Shown piece by piece: positions 1-18,203 of a stretch of 64,000 bases of DNA (position 1 is the stretch's first letter; every line of letters begins with the position of its first letter). The stretch comes from Triplophysa rosa (lineage: Eukaryota > Chordata > Actinopteri > Cypriniformes > Nemacheilidae): positions 5,962,096 through 6,026,095 of the forward strand of contig NC_079898.1 in the NCBI RefSeq assembly GCF_024868665.1, written 5' to 3'. Both the position numbers and the translations under genes were made by a program. Under the pieces are notes generated by a model that was not told the origin of the DNA, did not search any database, and saw only the letters and a list, made by a program, of their open reading frames with translations.

Positions 1-5948
<5,948 letters not shown>

Positions 5949-6712
5949 ATCTGTGTGTGTGTGTGCGCCCCACAGCAGCACCTACAGCCTGCCAGACACA
6001 TTGAACTTCCTGTGGACAGTCCCACTTCCTGTAGAGACGGGAGGAAGTGAAGAGGGCAGGCGAGGACGGATATATTGTGAAAGATAAACAAACACATAAT
6101 GTTACCTCAGTGGGTGACGGAGGTGAGCGCTCTGAAGACATCAGGGCTGGCTGGGACTCAAATTCACCCTGCGCGGAAAGCAGAACGGGGACGTCGGTAC
6201 TTTTGCTTAGGAGGTCTCTTTTGCATCTTTCGATTTAAGTGATTCTTTTTCATTTTGATGAGTTTCTTTGGTCTTGCATTTGAAGAAGCCTTAAAATATG
6301 AACCGGTCGGGCGACTCTAGTTTCAAACGGTACCTTTGACCCTGCTGTGCTGAAAAAGCTGAGTGCTTGTATTTTGGGCAGAAAGACAGAAGGAACGTGG
6401 AGTCAAACGTAAGGAGCACGAGGCACGGGAACTCCGTCGCTCTCGTGATCTGATGGATGGATGTTTTATGTGATACTTTGAGCAAAAATGTTTTGCAGTA
6501 CTTGAATGAGGAAATACAGCCTATTCTGTGTGGAGTCGAAAACAAGAAACCCCCTGCAGCACATCTGTCCAAAGCAAAGAGCTTTTGTGATGGCACGAGT
6601 GACGTCATCCTGAACCTCGCTGGAGTCACACGCGAGTCACGGCCCATCGGCAGCATCTTCTAACCAGATATGAGAGTCAGCTTACCTTGTTTTCTTTAAC
6701 TCGTATGTGACC
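5949..6712 (+). other. pde10a 3' untranslated region / downstream flank
   Basis: Follows the pde10a stop. I see no convincing second coding exon: the short open frames (for example 6457-6663) lack family motifs and splice context. It is somewhat less AT-rich than the DNA beyond 7 kb. The polyadenylation site cannot be placed with confidence. Confidence 0.4.
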
Positions 6713-7028
6713 TTAAAGGGACAGTTGACCCAAAAATGAAAATTCTGTCATCATTTAATCACCCTCTTGTCAATTCAAACCTGTATGACTTTCTTCTGCA
6801 GAACACAAAAGAAGATATTTTGAAGAATTAACGTCGGTCCCCATTCACTTCTATTGAATGGACACAAAACCAATGCAAGTCAATGAGGACCAATGGTTTT
6901 CTGTTAACAACATGCTTCAAAATATCTTTGTGTTCTGCGGAAGAAAGAAAGTCATACAGGTTTAAAATTACTCGAAGGTGAATAAATGATGACAGAATTT
7001 TCATTTTGGGGTGAACTATCCCTTTAAA
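6713..7028. repeat. Cyprinid palindromic MITE (GACAGAATTTTCATTTT family), copy 1
   Basis: Terminal inverted repeats: TTAAAGGGACAGTTGACCC at the left and GGGTGAACTATCCCTTTAAA at the right. The interior carries the familiar AAAATTCTGTCATCATTT block and AACACAAAAGAAGATATTTT. Related whole or partial copies lie at 9800-9905, 14400-14562, 32750-33079, 35458-35734 and 62690-62815. Confidence 0.85.
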
Positions 7029-9799
7029 CGGTTCATATCATGAGCAATAAAAAAAATCCTTCATCTTCTGAGATAAGCGTTTGATGTACGTAGTTCGAAA
7101 ACGTAGTTGTAAGTTTAAATCCTGCAAACGTCCTACTAAAAAGAGCGTTTATTGAAATTAAGATGTAAAAACGACACCGCAACTATCTCAACTTTGACGT
7201 CAAATGAACGGATTTGAATACATGCAAGCGTGACAACATTTACATGTCGACGATATCCGTTTAGTGTTCAGAAAAGTTGAAAAGAGGCTGTTTGCATAGA
7301 TATCATCAGATCACAACTGCCTGTTTAATTCCCAATGTCAGCGAAAGGGCGGAAAATACATTTACTGTAAAAATAACTGTAAATTCAAAAAATAACATTA
7401 TTAGTGGACCCTAGAGGAAGATGTAATTAAAAATGGTTTAATAAGACCCCTTAAAATGACTGTAAATGAAATGCATAGCAAAACTTGAATAATTATAAAC
7501 AATACCACACCAGATAATACCAGCCATTATTTTAGCATGTGTGCATATTTCTAATACAATTAAATGACTAACCATGTAAAAAAAATAGTTGCACACAACC
7601 AGATCAAATGTGATTTCATCATAAGAGGAAATTACGAAACAATTTGTTATTACATTTTGTACTACAAATCAACTTTAAACGGTTACCAACTCCCACTGTC
7701 TTGACTGTAAATTCATAAATAATAATAATAATAAAGAAGAAGCGATAATTGACAGAACAGGTGTTAAGAGGATAACTATTAATACATATCACATGAGATG
7801 TGTATAAACATTAGTAAAAATACACTGCCTGTCTGAATGACTTCAGTTATGTAGCAAATAATCAACACTTTTGTTAAGCCGCATATAAACTACACTACTA
7901 ACCAAGCAGCCTTAGCATCATTTTTTTTAATGCAAGTATGTGAACATCCTGCGTGTCTCTGTAGTTTTAAATACTGTCACATATTGAAGAAAGCATCCAA
8001 AATAGAAATAAAATCTTGGGCACTTATTGTGAGCCTCTTCCAAAGCTTTAAATAAATTCACTTTCCCGCGTTCGCTTCTGTATGAAGGTTGTTTAAACAG
8101 CAGGGACGAATAAGATGAAGCTTAATGTCTTCGGCTGCTTGTGCCATTCAAGAAATTCTCCAATGTATTCCTCTGGCTGTTCTGTAAATTAAGCAATGTG
8201 GGCGGGGCTTAGCAAAGGGTCAATTCAAAATGTATCGGACGCTGACGATTGCACACCTTGGACAGTATGATGTATTCCATCTAGATCATACCATGCGTGT
8301 GGCTACAGATCAGAGATTTCAGGATGTTGATATCTGCTCAAAGACAAATTTTAAGTTGCAGTTACAAGCTTTCTGATATAATTCCTTTGTTTTAATAACC
8401 TGCTATTTTTGTTTGGACCTGCTGGAGGTCCCTGCAGTCCTTGTGGACAATGACCGAGCTCTGACTGATGATGGCCTTTCTGTATATATACTGCAGGACT
8501 GATGAGAGAATGTAATCAATACTGTCACAAACTGCTTCAAGATGCCTGCTAGTTTTTTTAAGTGTACCAAAGGTGTACACCGTGAGATATGGGAGTCTTA
8601 TTAATGACTTCCAATGGTTGCGTGGGCATGCCACATGCTCTGTGTGTGGAGATATTTGTAAGCTACATTCTAATGGTGCTATCTTAGGCAGTCATGCACT
8701 TTCTGACTGTGTGTGTGCGTGCGTGTTCGCTCTGGACTAATGCTATCAACTTCACCCACAGAGTCAGTGTCCGGCATCATCCACAACCAGTCGTCTTTCC
8801 CCTCATATGCACTATGTTTAGAGACTATTATTAATATTATTGCTCCTGTTATATTGTTATTGCAACAGTTATTGATTATTACCATTGTTATTTTGTTAGA
8901 GTTCCATTTTAAATTAACTTATATTTTTTATACAAAAAGTTTAGCATTTTTGTTTTGTACAGAACAAATTGTACATTGTGGAATAAAGCGAATGGTGATT
9001 TAGAGCCACTGCATACTGTTGCCCGAGATAAATGTCTCAACTCTAAATGTATGAGCAGTAATTACTTTTATTAAATATTTCTGACAAATCTAAGATGTGT
9101 GATGTTACGCATGTTTTACATGATAATGTTTCTATGGTTATGGATATTTGATGTGGAATGTAAGTCTATAAACACGTTAAACACAAGATTCACAGGTTGG
9201 CTACTGTGAAATCATAGCTACCCCACATCTCAACTTCTCATTATTATACCTACTGTTGGGAATCATGGTAAGTTGCAGACATTTTGAACACTGTTTTGTT
9301 ATGTACTTGCTCTTTTTTACCAAAAAAGGTTAATAATTGCAACCTTTATTTATTTTATATGTTTATTTTAATTATACTTTATTTATTCTGAGTGTGCCAA
9401 AATATGTTTCGTGTGCAGTTTCTGTATATTCGAGAAAGAGACAGAACTACGGATCCATACGCATAACTTCACGCAAATTCCTGTTGAATCCTGTGTGTCT
9501 GTCGCCCTCTATTGGCCAGTAGCTGATCTTTATGATACACTCTATTAAGTCTATTAAAAGATAGTGTTAATAAAAGCACATATTAATGCCTTACTCTGCA
9601 TTACCTTATTCTACATCCCGTAATCCTACCCAATACCTAAACCTAAAACTATTTTATAAGCAGTAATTAGGAGTTTATTGAAGCAAAAGTCATGGTTAAT
9701 AGTTAATGAGAATTGGTCCCTATTCTGAAGTGTGACCTTATATGTTTATTTACCAAAATACTTTCAAACGTACAACTTTAAAAGAGCAAAATACTTGTA
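7029..9799. other. Gene-free AT-rich stretch
   Basis: No gene, RNA or full transposon recognised. Open frames at 8392-8634 (-) and 8713-9003 (+) have no recognisable domain, and the second is driven by simple AT-rich sequence. Short TAA/ATT microsatellites occur near 7720 and 8830. Confidence 0.4.
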
Positions 9800-9905
9800 A
9801 AGGTATGTCATTCCAAACCTGTATGACTTTCTTTACAAAACAAGATATTTTGAAGAAGGTTTTTACGTTAACAATATTGGACCTCATTGACCTGCATTGT
9901 ATGGA
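9800..9905. repeat. Truncated half of the cyprinid palindromic MITE
   Basis: Contains CATTCCAAACCTGTATGACTT and AAGATATTTTGAAGAAGG, the left half of the family seen at 6713. It stops within a few bases of the broken end of the protease pseudogene exon that follows, so the repeat and the truncation share a junction near 9905. Confidence 0.65.
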
Positions 9906-10450
9906 TTCACAATTCCAGACTGAATCCACTGGGAGCCCTTCTTAACCAGTGACCCTCCAGAATCACCCTGCATACACAACCACGTTAACAAGATGTTTAT
10001 TTTCTATTAGTGTTTTGGATGAAAGTGACACAGATGTCTGATATTGTACTTGAAAACTGCTCCTCACTGATTTATCTCTGCAGCACATGTTGTCTGTGTT
10101 GAAACAGGAATTTTGGCAAACGCTGTTGTTAACAATCGGTACAAGCACCTCCTGCAGAATGTTGGCAAGTTGGTTAGCATGTAAATAAGTGAAAAATACT
10201 TGATAATATCATTTTCTTCTAAAAATTGCCGTGATGCTTTGAGGTGAACTTTAGAAACCCGAACGTGTTTTATACAGTAAGTGTTTACCCATCTTTCACC
10301 ACAGATATGATTTCCATAGCAGATTTTTCTAAGACTTAACTTGCCAAGGCAAAGACCCTTCAGTCACATATCCCCCTCCAACAATTTTGGAAATGAAAGG
10401 GAGCTTGGGCCCAAACTGATGAAATAAGGGCGGTTTCCTGTTGAAACGCC
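9900..10450 (-). pseudogene. Broken serine protease copy (third member of the cluster)
   Basis: Three exon relics in the same order as in the neighbouring proteases, on the - strand. (i) About 10440-10326: start of the activation-peptide exon, with a readable KIVGG-like stretch followed by frame loss. (ii) About 10160-10060: exon with VPIVNNSVCQNSCF...TDNM, carrying internal deletions. (iii) 9967-9905: active-site exon reading GDSGGS then [12 protein letters not shown], with Pro to Ser after the active serine and one codon missing. The exon carrying the catalytic aspartate is absent and the last exon is cut at the junction with a MITE. It is most like gene B. It cannot encode a protease. Confidence 0.85.
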
Positions 10451-12228
10451 TTACAAACTAGTAAAATGGTAGTTTACCATTTCAAAGATCTGTACCTGAG
10501 AAAATCTGTCTAAGCAATCTCTGTAAAATTATTTATTTACTATAGTATTAACTATTTTGGGTCACTTATTCTTCATTAAGATTTTTTCCACATTTAAGAA
10601 TAACTGTAAACTCAAAACTAAATCACACAAATTTATAATCTACAGTGTAGTCTGCAGTATAATGTAAGTTTTACTGAAAATCCAAAATAAATCAATTGAT
10701 ATTTTACCACTTTCAGTGTGGTAACCCTTTGAATTTGAAAAATGTTTAGTCACCCTTTGAATTTGCACAGACATGGTCACTTTTTGACTACAATTTGCAA
10801 AAATGTGGTCATGCTTTGCTTAACAAAACCCGTGAGGTCGTACCCAAGATGCTTTTTAAACAGTATTAAAGGAATATTTATTCTGGACTCTTGTTGGCTA
10901 CTTTTTACATTAGTTCCAAGTCGCGCATGCAACATTCTTAATTTGAATTAAAAGTATTACGTTGATACTTCTACTTGAGTCTAGAAAAGCTTCGATTCCC
11001 ATGGAACACATAAAACGTACAGCTTGAATGCAATGTCCAGTCCCTTTGGATAAAAGTGTCTGCCAAATGCCTAAATGTAAATGTAATTTTTCTGCATTCA
11101 CTTTAGGCTTTAAAAAATCTACAAAAAACATCATGAACACAATGAAGAGACCTTTTGTATGTACTATAAAGAGCTCATGATGCTGTAGTTAACATTGACA
11201 CTGGTGTTTGACATAACATTATAAGTATAAAAGAGCAAAGGAGTTCAGTTTCTATTTAAATTAACCTTCTTCACATGAAACCACGTGTAGTGGTTACAGT
11301 TCAGAAGCGATCAGCTGTGGCAACCAAATTTACTGTAAAGCAAAACTAAGACTGTAGTGTATAATGTTGTGATTTCTATAATGAAAAACACAGTGAGGAC
11401 CTTTACAGGTAAATACAGTATGGCTTCATAAAGACCAATCTCTTTTACATTTCACACTTGCTCAAACTATACCCTGAGTTCAACCCGGCGTAAACGGTAC
11501 ATTTCTAGCTTTTATTAAAATGAACTATGACGTAGTAACCACTTTTTTGGTTTTATTGTAGTAATACCACGGTAACCACAAATTAACTATGGGTTTGCTA
11601 TAACCGTAGTTTAACCTTGATATTTGTATTAAAACTGTGGTTACACAAATGATAATCAATACACCAAAAAAAATGATTGGGTTTGATCACTACCCTGCGT
11701 TGAATTGTGGTCTTAGATCAGCCTTAAGTGTACATTCAGTGTGAAGCAGACTTGCTACCTCTGTCCAAATAAACTTCCCTCATCCAATTGACGTAGTTTT
11801 ATGCACTTCAAGATGACAGGATTCTTTTGAGAAAAGTGTCATTTGAGATTATATCTAAAAGTAGAGTTAAGCATTGACAACAATGACAAAGTGATGATAG
11901 ATTAAAGTGAGCAGAGTTTATTGAGTAATTGTTATAGAAAACCGATTTGGAGGATGCTATTAGACATTGTCTCATGATGTTAGTAGATCATTGGAGACCT
12001 ATATATACTTGTAAAGACAATAAAACACCCAACATAAGATTTAACAACATGGAAAGCAATAATGATAATAAACGATAAAATGCATGAATATGTTGTACAG
12101 TATAATTAATAAATGTGTACAAATGAGTAAAGGTTTGTAAATGAATATATGGGTAATACAACAAAATAAATAAAATGTATGAAAAATGTAATAATGTATA
12201 ATAATGAAAAAAACACATTTATTTCTCC

Positions 12229-12229
<1 letters not shown>
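10451..12229. other. Gene-free stretch with minor repeats
   Basis: No coding exon recognised. It holds a short fragment of the dispersed GGATAAAAGTGTCTGCCAAA repeat near 11047-11090 and weak palindromes of the GGTTACCGTGG type near 11550-11650. The rest is AT-rich sequence without clear features. Confidence 0.4.

Positions 12230-12304
<75 letters not shown>
12230..12304. repeat. Compound microsatellite (CGTG)n(TG)n
   Basis: About 11 to 12 CGTG units followed by a TG run, about 75 bp. Open frames through it (HTHTHT or VCVCVC) are artefacts. It lies 0.4 kb downstream of protease gene A. Confidence 0.95.
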
Positions 12305-12664
12305 ATATTTATTTTGTTTAGACTGCATGCTTGTAACTATACTACAGCACAAACATTTTCACACAACCTAAAGCTGAGATGGGAAATAAAATGTCAGTCA
12401 GAAAAATATTAGTTCTGATCTAAATGAGAATGCTTGTTTATACACTAAAGCGTTCTGAATCGATAAACCTACTGACTTTTATTATTCTATCCTCTTCTAA
12501 TTTAATTACAAAAATAGAAAATGTTTTAATATTAAAAGAAAATGAAAATATTAATATTAAATATTAAAGTCATTTTGAGTTAATTAAAAAACTAAACGAT
12601 CCTATAATTCATTCAACTAAACAAATATTACATGTGTGGGAATGATGATGGAATAATAATGTCT

Positions 12665-14833
12665 TTAATAATAAATAAAGGGGCAAATAAGAGGAATGAT
12701 GGAAATTGAGAGGGACAGAGAAAGCAAGAAGTGATTGAATGTGTTTCTGTTGAAGCCAGAAACAGAGATGAAATCGATAAATCCAGGCTCGTGACCAGTT
12801 GTGTAAGATCTGATCCAGGAGTGATATTTAGACACTCTTGTGTACACGCCAGGACACAACGGTTCCCCACAGCCTTCACCAAAACTCACAATTCCAGACT
12901 GGATCCACTGGGAGCCCTTCTTACTAACCAGTGGTCCTCCGGAGTCACCCTGCATACACAAACATATAACACTCACACTTTCACAACAAAAACTGTAGAA
13001 AAGTATTTTAAAGTTATTAAAGGTGTTTCTCTATTAGTATTTTAGATAAAAAATGTCTGACATTGTACCTGACAAGCGTCTGCTTCTGTCCGCAGTAACT
13101 CTCCAGCACATATCATGTTGTCTGTGATCACTTTATAACAGGATGCATGGCAAACACTGTCGTTGACAATGGGTGCTGGCACCTGCTGCAACTGTACAAG
13201 TTCGTCGGCTGTAACATGTAGATCAGTGGAAAACATTAGTTGAGCTGAGATTTAGAAACTTTTTATAAGTGTATATTAAGATTTCTCTCACATTTATCGA
13301 CGAGTGTTCCCCATCCTGTGACCCAACTCTTAGTACCTGCTGCGATTGAGCTGTTGGCACCAGCCAGACAGACGGGTCTGATGTAATCCGTGAAATTCAC
13401 AGTAGAGGAGAGCTGCACTAGAGCGATGTTGTTGTCTTTTGTAAAACTGTTATAACTAGGATGTATGTACACTTGACTCACTTTTCTGTTTATCTCATTT
13501 GGGTTTTGTCCTGTTTGGTTTTGACGTCCCAAGTATGCCACCATGTAATCTATAAGAGCGCTGTAAAGGGAGAAATGTTTTAACTCCTCTGCGAGCGTAT
13601 ACTTTCACGTCTTTGGCTTTTTTAAGCTTTAAACATCGTACCCTTGGAGGCAGTGAGCTGAAGTCAAAACCCATCTTTTACTGATGAGACTTCCACCGCA
13701 GTAATGGTTGGTGTTGGAGGATTTTCGAAGGCTAACTTGCCAAGGCCAAGACCCTGCAGTCGCATGTCCCCGTCCAGAAAGTTTTGTGTTGAGGGAGGCT
13801 TTGCCGCACACTGAAGTGATGAGAGAAAGTGAAAATTGAAATGCCTCACAAACCCAGCAAAACATTCTGTGTAGAATATACTGTAAGTTTTATGGTGTTT
13901 ACAAGAGTTATGACTTACCATCTGACTGACAGAGAGAGCCTGTGAAAACACCAAAAGGACATTATCAATATAGCAGATTACAGTTAAAGTATAATGAATT
14001 TATATATATATTTAATATATATATATACAGTTTGGTTCCAAAACGAGATCATTTTTTTCAAAAATCATGTTTTTTTATTGCGCATTCCAATTAATATCAA
14101 TCAAACTGCAGTTGATTTGTTTTGATTTAAGCCAAAATAACTCTTTAAAAATACAGCTAACTAATACAATAAAAACATGATTTTTGAACATTTTTAAAAA
14201 CGTTATCTCTTTTTGAAAATAAACTCTTTATAGGCCCTATTTATATATATGTTGGCCTATATATTGTACATCATATTATGTTCCACCATAGTGAAGTTAA
14301 AGATTCTGATTATGTTTAGACAATGCTAAAGATCTCAACTGTAAAAGAGCCAACATGTTCTATATTATTGTCAAATGTCCATTACATTGGTAACCAAACA
14401 TCACTGACACCTGTTGACCTCAATTGTATGGCTATAAAACCATTGAGAACATTTTTAGAAAAATATTCATTTGTTTAACCGAAAAAAGAGTCATATACAG
14501 GTTTTAAATGTTATGAGGATGAATAAATGATGGCAGAATGTATATTTTAGGGTGAACTTAAAAATAACTGGTCTGCATCAGTTTTCTTGATGAAAGGCTA
14601 CAGTATACAATACATCTTGAATGTTCGTAATTCATTGTACTGCAGATCAAAAAACATTTACACATAAGCTGATAAGAAAACCATGAATAAAAACAGTCAA
14701 GTATTCAGTCAAGTGTGTTACAACAGAGGAATTCAGCTGATGTGTCTGGAACAAAACATTTTAAGATCTCACCGGTTATATTAATGAGAATGGCTCCTGC
14801 AACACACAAACACACAGCGGTGTTAAACCTCAT
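12665..14833 (-). CDS. Serine protease-like gene A, probable pseudoenzyme (6 coding exons, 314 aa)
   Basis: Chymotrypsin-fold protein of the prostasin/testisin/serine-protease-27-like group, with a signal peptide and a hydrophobic C-terminal tail. Coding exons: 14833-14773, 13939-13919, 13810-13642, 13560-13292, 13208-13069, 12949-12665; phases close, 314 codons plus stop. His57 is present (TSAHC, residue 80), Ser195 is present (GDSGGP, residue 223) and the trypsin-type Asp189 is present (DACQ, residue 217). Two key sites are changed. The activation site after Lys37 reads LSGRG where the family has IVGG(x), removing the new N-terminus that orders the active site. The catalytic Asp102 position reads Asn128 (TKDNNIAL; gene B has TKDNDIAL). 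The light-chain Cys29 and its partner Cys148 (RPVCLA) are kept. The tail, rich in Leu, Ser and Ile after residue 290, suggests a GPI or membrane anchor. The open frame, conserved Cys and clean splice sites argue against a simple dead gene. Confidence 0.88.
14030..14229. repeat. MITE of the GTTTGGTTCCAAAA family, copy 1 (gene A intron)
   Basis: Left end TTTGGTTCCAAAACGAGATC; right end degraded TTATCTCTTTTTGAAAATAA. The interior CATTCCAATTAATATCAATC and AACTGCAGTTGATTTG are shared with copies at 43144-43355 and 44064-44312 and, more weakly, 42270-42430. Confidence 0.75.
14400..14562. repeat. Right half of the cyprinid palindromic MITE
   Basis: Contains GTCATATACAGGTTTTAAAT and GAATAAATGATGGCAGAATG, ending in AGGGTGAACTT. 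It is a degraded copy of the family at 6713, in the first intron of gene A. Confidence 0.55.
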
Positions 14834-14901
14834 CTTCTGGCCTGCTCTGTTTGCTGGGTTCTTCAATTTGCTTGTTATGTAAATACCTCGAGGGTGTGCT
14901 C
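14834..14901 (-). other. 5' untranslated part of the first coding exon, gene A
   Basis: The acceptor (T-rich run then TAG) precedes GAGCACACCCTCGAGG at 14901, and the same GAGCACACCCT segment begins the equivalent exon of gene B at 21001. Conservation between the two genes up to this acceptor supports a spliced 5' UTR. Confidence 0.65.
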
Positions 14902-15465
14902 CTAAAAAAAGAACGTCTTTTTGATATTTTTGTAACAAGTGTGTAAAGCAATGCAATGTGGCTCAAAAACATGCAAAATGGTATGCATATTGTCATTTTA
15001 AATATATATATGTATCTGTTTCATTTAAATGTAATTATTACCTTACAAAACAAAAAAATACTTTCAACTAAAGCCAAACCTAAACAGACCTAATGTAATG
15101 TCTTGTTTTAAATCGATTAGCTACAACATTTCTCTGAACTGTATATGTCAAGCTTATTTACAGTTAACCAACTAACAGGTTTTTACTGAAGCATTTTTTA
15201 ATGATTTTTACTCAAATTTAAAAGCACAAATCATTGTTAATTAGAGATGATTAATTACAGATCTTAAAAAGTTCATCAAAACAAACAAAACCTCTATGAA
15301 CACAGCGATTTATACATTTAAGATCACTTTTATGCATGTTTTTCTAAAAACCGTTGTTAAAGGGGGTTAAAGGTTTTTTAATTGGACTGTATGCTGTTTT
15401 ATGATTTGAATAGGAAAAAACATTTCCCGTCTATTTATCATACAGACCGTTTGACCAGTAATTAG

Positions 15466-15840
15466 GGCTGTCATCATATCAGATTTTCACAAGAATTTCT
15501 GATTAACAGTATTATCAAGATGTCTATTGACAAGTTTTTTAATAAACTAATAATGCTAGTCACATTCATCTTTAATATTTCTGTGTGTATGTTTTTAAAA
15601 AATTTGGCCACTGAATAAGTGCTGAATTATTTTTGATATCGTATATGTAGAATAATTTAATATTGATAATCATGGACTGTAAAAACGCTGAAATAACTTA
15701 TTTTAATAAACAAATATAGCTTAAATGACACATAAAAAGTGAATTGCCAAGGTAGCCTTCAAGTGTTAAGGCAGCAAATAATATTTTACAGTTTGAATTT
15801 GAACATCACCCTTATTATCAATGCAGATTGTGACACCCCT
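15466..15840. repeat. Possible degraded DNA-transposon relic
   Basis: Begins AGGGCTGTCATCATATCAGA and ends near ATTGTGACACCCCT, giving weakly complementary ends (AGGGCTGTCA / TGACACCCCT). The interior is AT-rich with no coding capacity. Confidence 0.35.
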
Positions 15841-15948
15841 ACTATGTAATAATAATGAAGATTTACTAAGAGGCAATGATCTTTTGATTTACATCCTGAT
15901 TTCGCTTTATGAACTGTCCCTACTATAGTAACAGATGCATTAACTCAC

Positions 15949-16040
15949 CTGTGCTATGTTGACTCCTGCTGATCTGTCTCGCTCGATGCTCACAACTACT
16001 GAACTGATGCAGACCCACTCCTGGTCCATACTAACCTTAT
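15949..16040 (-). other. Candidate non-coding first exon of protease gene A
   Basis: A donor (AG|GTGAG on the - strand, exon edge at 15949) follows a segment resembling the one upstream of gene B (24291 upward), including CTGGTCC and the CATTGTTACATAA block. The upstream edge (transcription start) cannot be fixed; 16040 is approximate. Confidence 0.5.
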
Positions 16041-16664
16041 GTAACAATGTAAAAAAAAAATGAAGCATATGCATTTCTGCCCCTATAGCCCTTGCATTTC
16101 CATTTTTCTTTCCATATGGAAAATATATGGGGCGTTGTTCAGAGGCAACCTTTGCATTAGCACAAACACATTGTGCTATACACAAATTTGAATACACCCA
16201 AATTACAGTACTTCACGACTTCAAAAAGTCTAGATGCTTCTGTATTTTTCCTCTAGCCAATGGTAGCCTATATTAACCGTAGTTTGTATCGTAACCAAAA
16301 ATTGACCATGGTCTCATTATACTAACCATGATTTTTGTTGTAAAACTATGGTAATACAAATGGTAACCATATCTGGCACAACAAAATGTTACTTCTAAAT
16401 AATTACAATAATAAAACCAGTATAGTTAAGTTTCTATCTAAAGATAATCAGATGTGAACACATACACAACTTGTACACTACCAATACATTTCTGCTTTTT
16501 AAAACATTTGATTTATGAGTCCACATGAAAAAATACTTTGTTATACTTCAGTAAATACTAATGATACTACACTGTCAGAAAATACTGTGTAGAAGCTGTC
16601 ACTGGGATGATACATTAAAGTATCCTATAGGCCTACTGCAGTTTATCATAGCTAATACTAAAAC

Positions 16665-17189
16665 TGTCGTGATTCTGCCTCGTCGTGTCATGTCTTTCTT
16701 GATCTTGTAGCAGAATCACGGCAGGATCCCTTGATATGTGTGGAGAGCGTCATTTTGACCCTGTCGGCCTTCGATACTCTCTCCGGTCCTTGTCTGTGTT
16801 CCCGCCCTTTTGTATCTCTCGTTATTGGTTGTTTATTAGTTCATGCCCCACACCTGTTCCCCTTTGATTTGTCCCTCTATTTAATGCCCCTGTGTTCTCT
16901 GTCTGGTGTCGGATCATTGTACGGTTATTTTGCACTGTGTCGTGTGGGTGAGTTCTGGTCATGTTAGTTAGTCTAGTTTATTGTGTCCCTATGTGATGTG
17001 TTATTAGTTTAGTCTTGTCAGTTCAGTTAGTCTTGTTCTTGTTCCTCTGTTTTGTTGTTTACCCCCACGTGGGTTTTTGTTTTGTATTTTGTCTTTGTTA
17101 TTAAATGTCATGTTAACCCCTTAACCGCTGTCTGCATTTGGGTCCACTCTCCTTGTCTCTGTGTCTCACCTCACCCAAGAATCATGACA
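16665..17189. mobile_element. Solo LTR, 525 bp, with 5-bp target duplication
   Basis: Begins TGTCGTGATTCT and ends AGAATCATGACA, so it has TG...CA ends with a 12-bp near-perfect terminal inverted repeat. It is flanked by the direct repeat AAAAC at 16660-16664 and 17190-17194, the target duplication expected of an integrated LTR element. ATTAAA near 17099 could be its polyadenylation signal. There are no internal gag or pol genes, so it is what remains after LTR-LTR recombination. Family (Ty3/Gypsy or retroviral-type) not determined. It lies about 0.7 kb upstream of the candidate first exon of gene A. Confidence 0.8.
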
Positions 17190-17326
17190 AAAACTGTGCA
17201 GAAAACTGTAATGTATGTTAACAAAGTGTACTAATGGCTATAATATAGAACAGTTTACTATAATAAATACTAAAGCATCCTACTGGGTTTTTCATGTGGG
17301 ATTATGTGTGTGTGTAACTATAGAAT

Positions 17327-17360
17327 GTGTGCGTGCGTGCGTGCGTGTGTGTGTGTGTGT
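17327..17360. repeat. (GTGC)n(GT)n microsatellite
   Basis: Short GTGTGCGTGC/GTGT run, the same compound type as at 12230. Confidence 0.85.
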
Positions 17361-18203
17361 TGTTGTAGAGGTGTATGTGTAAGTGGCAGAGGATCGCTTT
17401 CATAGAAAACTTCAGAGTTTGTGACATGAAAAGAACATTTGTTCATACTTTTAAAATGTACTAATGTTACTTTTGATTTGTTGGTTTACTCTATATGAAA
17501 CTCCTAACATGTTTGTGTAGTTTTCGTTATTTTATGTAGGCTTTCTTTACTTATGTATTTGTGAAAGTCTCTGCATTTCTGAATTTCAAATGCATTTATT
17601 TGTAAATATTTCTTTGTAAAAATAAGAATGTGCCCTGCCCACACCAAACCTTCCTCAGTGTAAACGGTTATTAACCCTCACACTGCTTGAAGTAAATATT
17701 TGCGTCCAGCAGGAGGTGCTGTTGCTTGTCATGTGCACATGCACTGACTGACGTATACCGTGTTAGTGAAATATAATATTTTCTGCGAACTTGTGTAAAT
17801 ATCTGGTTCTGTGAATCATGAAGAACTTCAACAAACAGAGACTGACGCATTTATTTCTGTGGTTTCTGTAATCAGGTTAAGTAGTACTGTTTGAACTATT
17901 TTAATATCTACACTGTAATCCTTAGAGGATGCAGTCTAAGAGTTTCTTCACAATGTTTATTTACGGAGTAGTATTTGCTGTACACCTGTGTTACCTTAAT
18001 ATTTTACACCTGTTTACTCAATCCATATTACTCCATGTGTCAGTGGGGACAGTGAAGATGACACATAAAAGCAAGTGTTATTTTAGGAACAAGAGTCAAG
18101 GAGAGATTTGGAGGATTATTGATAGATCTAATGGGCTATATCTATGCATGACTTCCGCGTTTCACCGGAAGAACCCTAAGCATTATTTCGTTATAATTTG
18201 GCC

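Noticed and set aside
8392..8634. 80-codon - strand frame starting MACPRNHWKSL
   Set aside because: No family motif, no splice sites and no neighbour logic; composition fits chance.
12041..12412. Frames with HTHTHT or CVCVCV repeats on both strands
   Set aside because: Produced by the CGTG/TG microsatellite; no flanking gene structure.
16731..17234. Two + strand frames of 78 and 60 codons
   Set aside because: They lie almost wholly inside the solo LTR; no gag or pol similarity.
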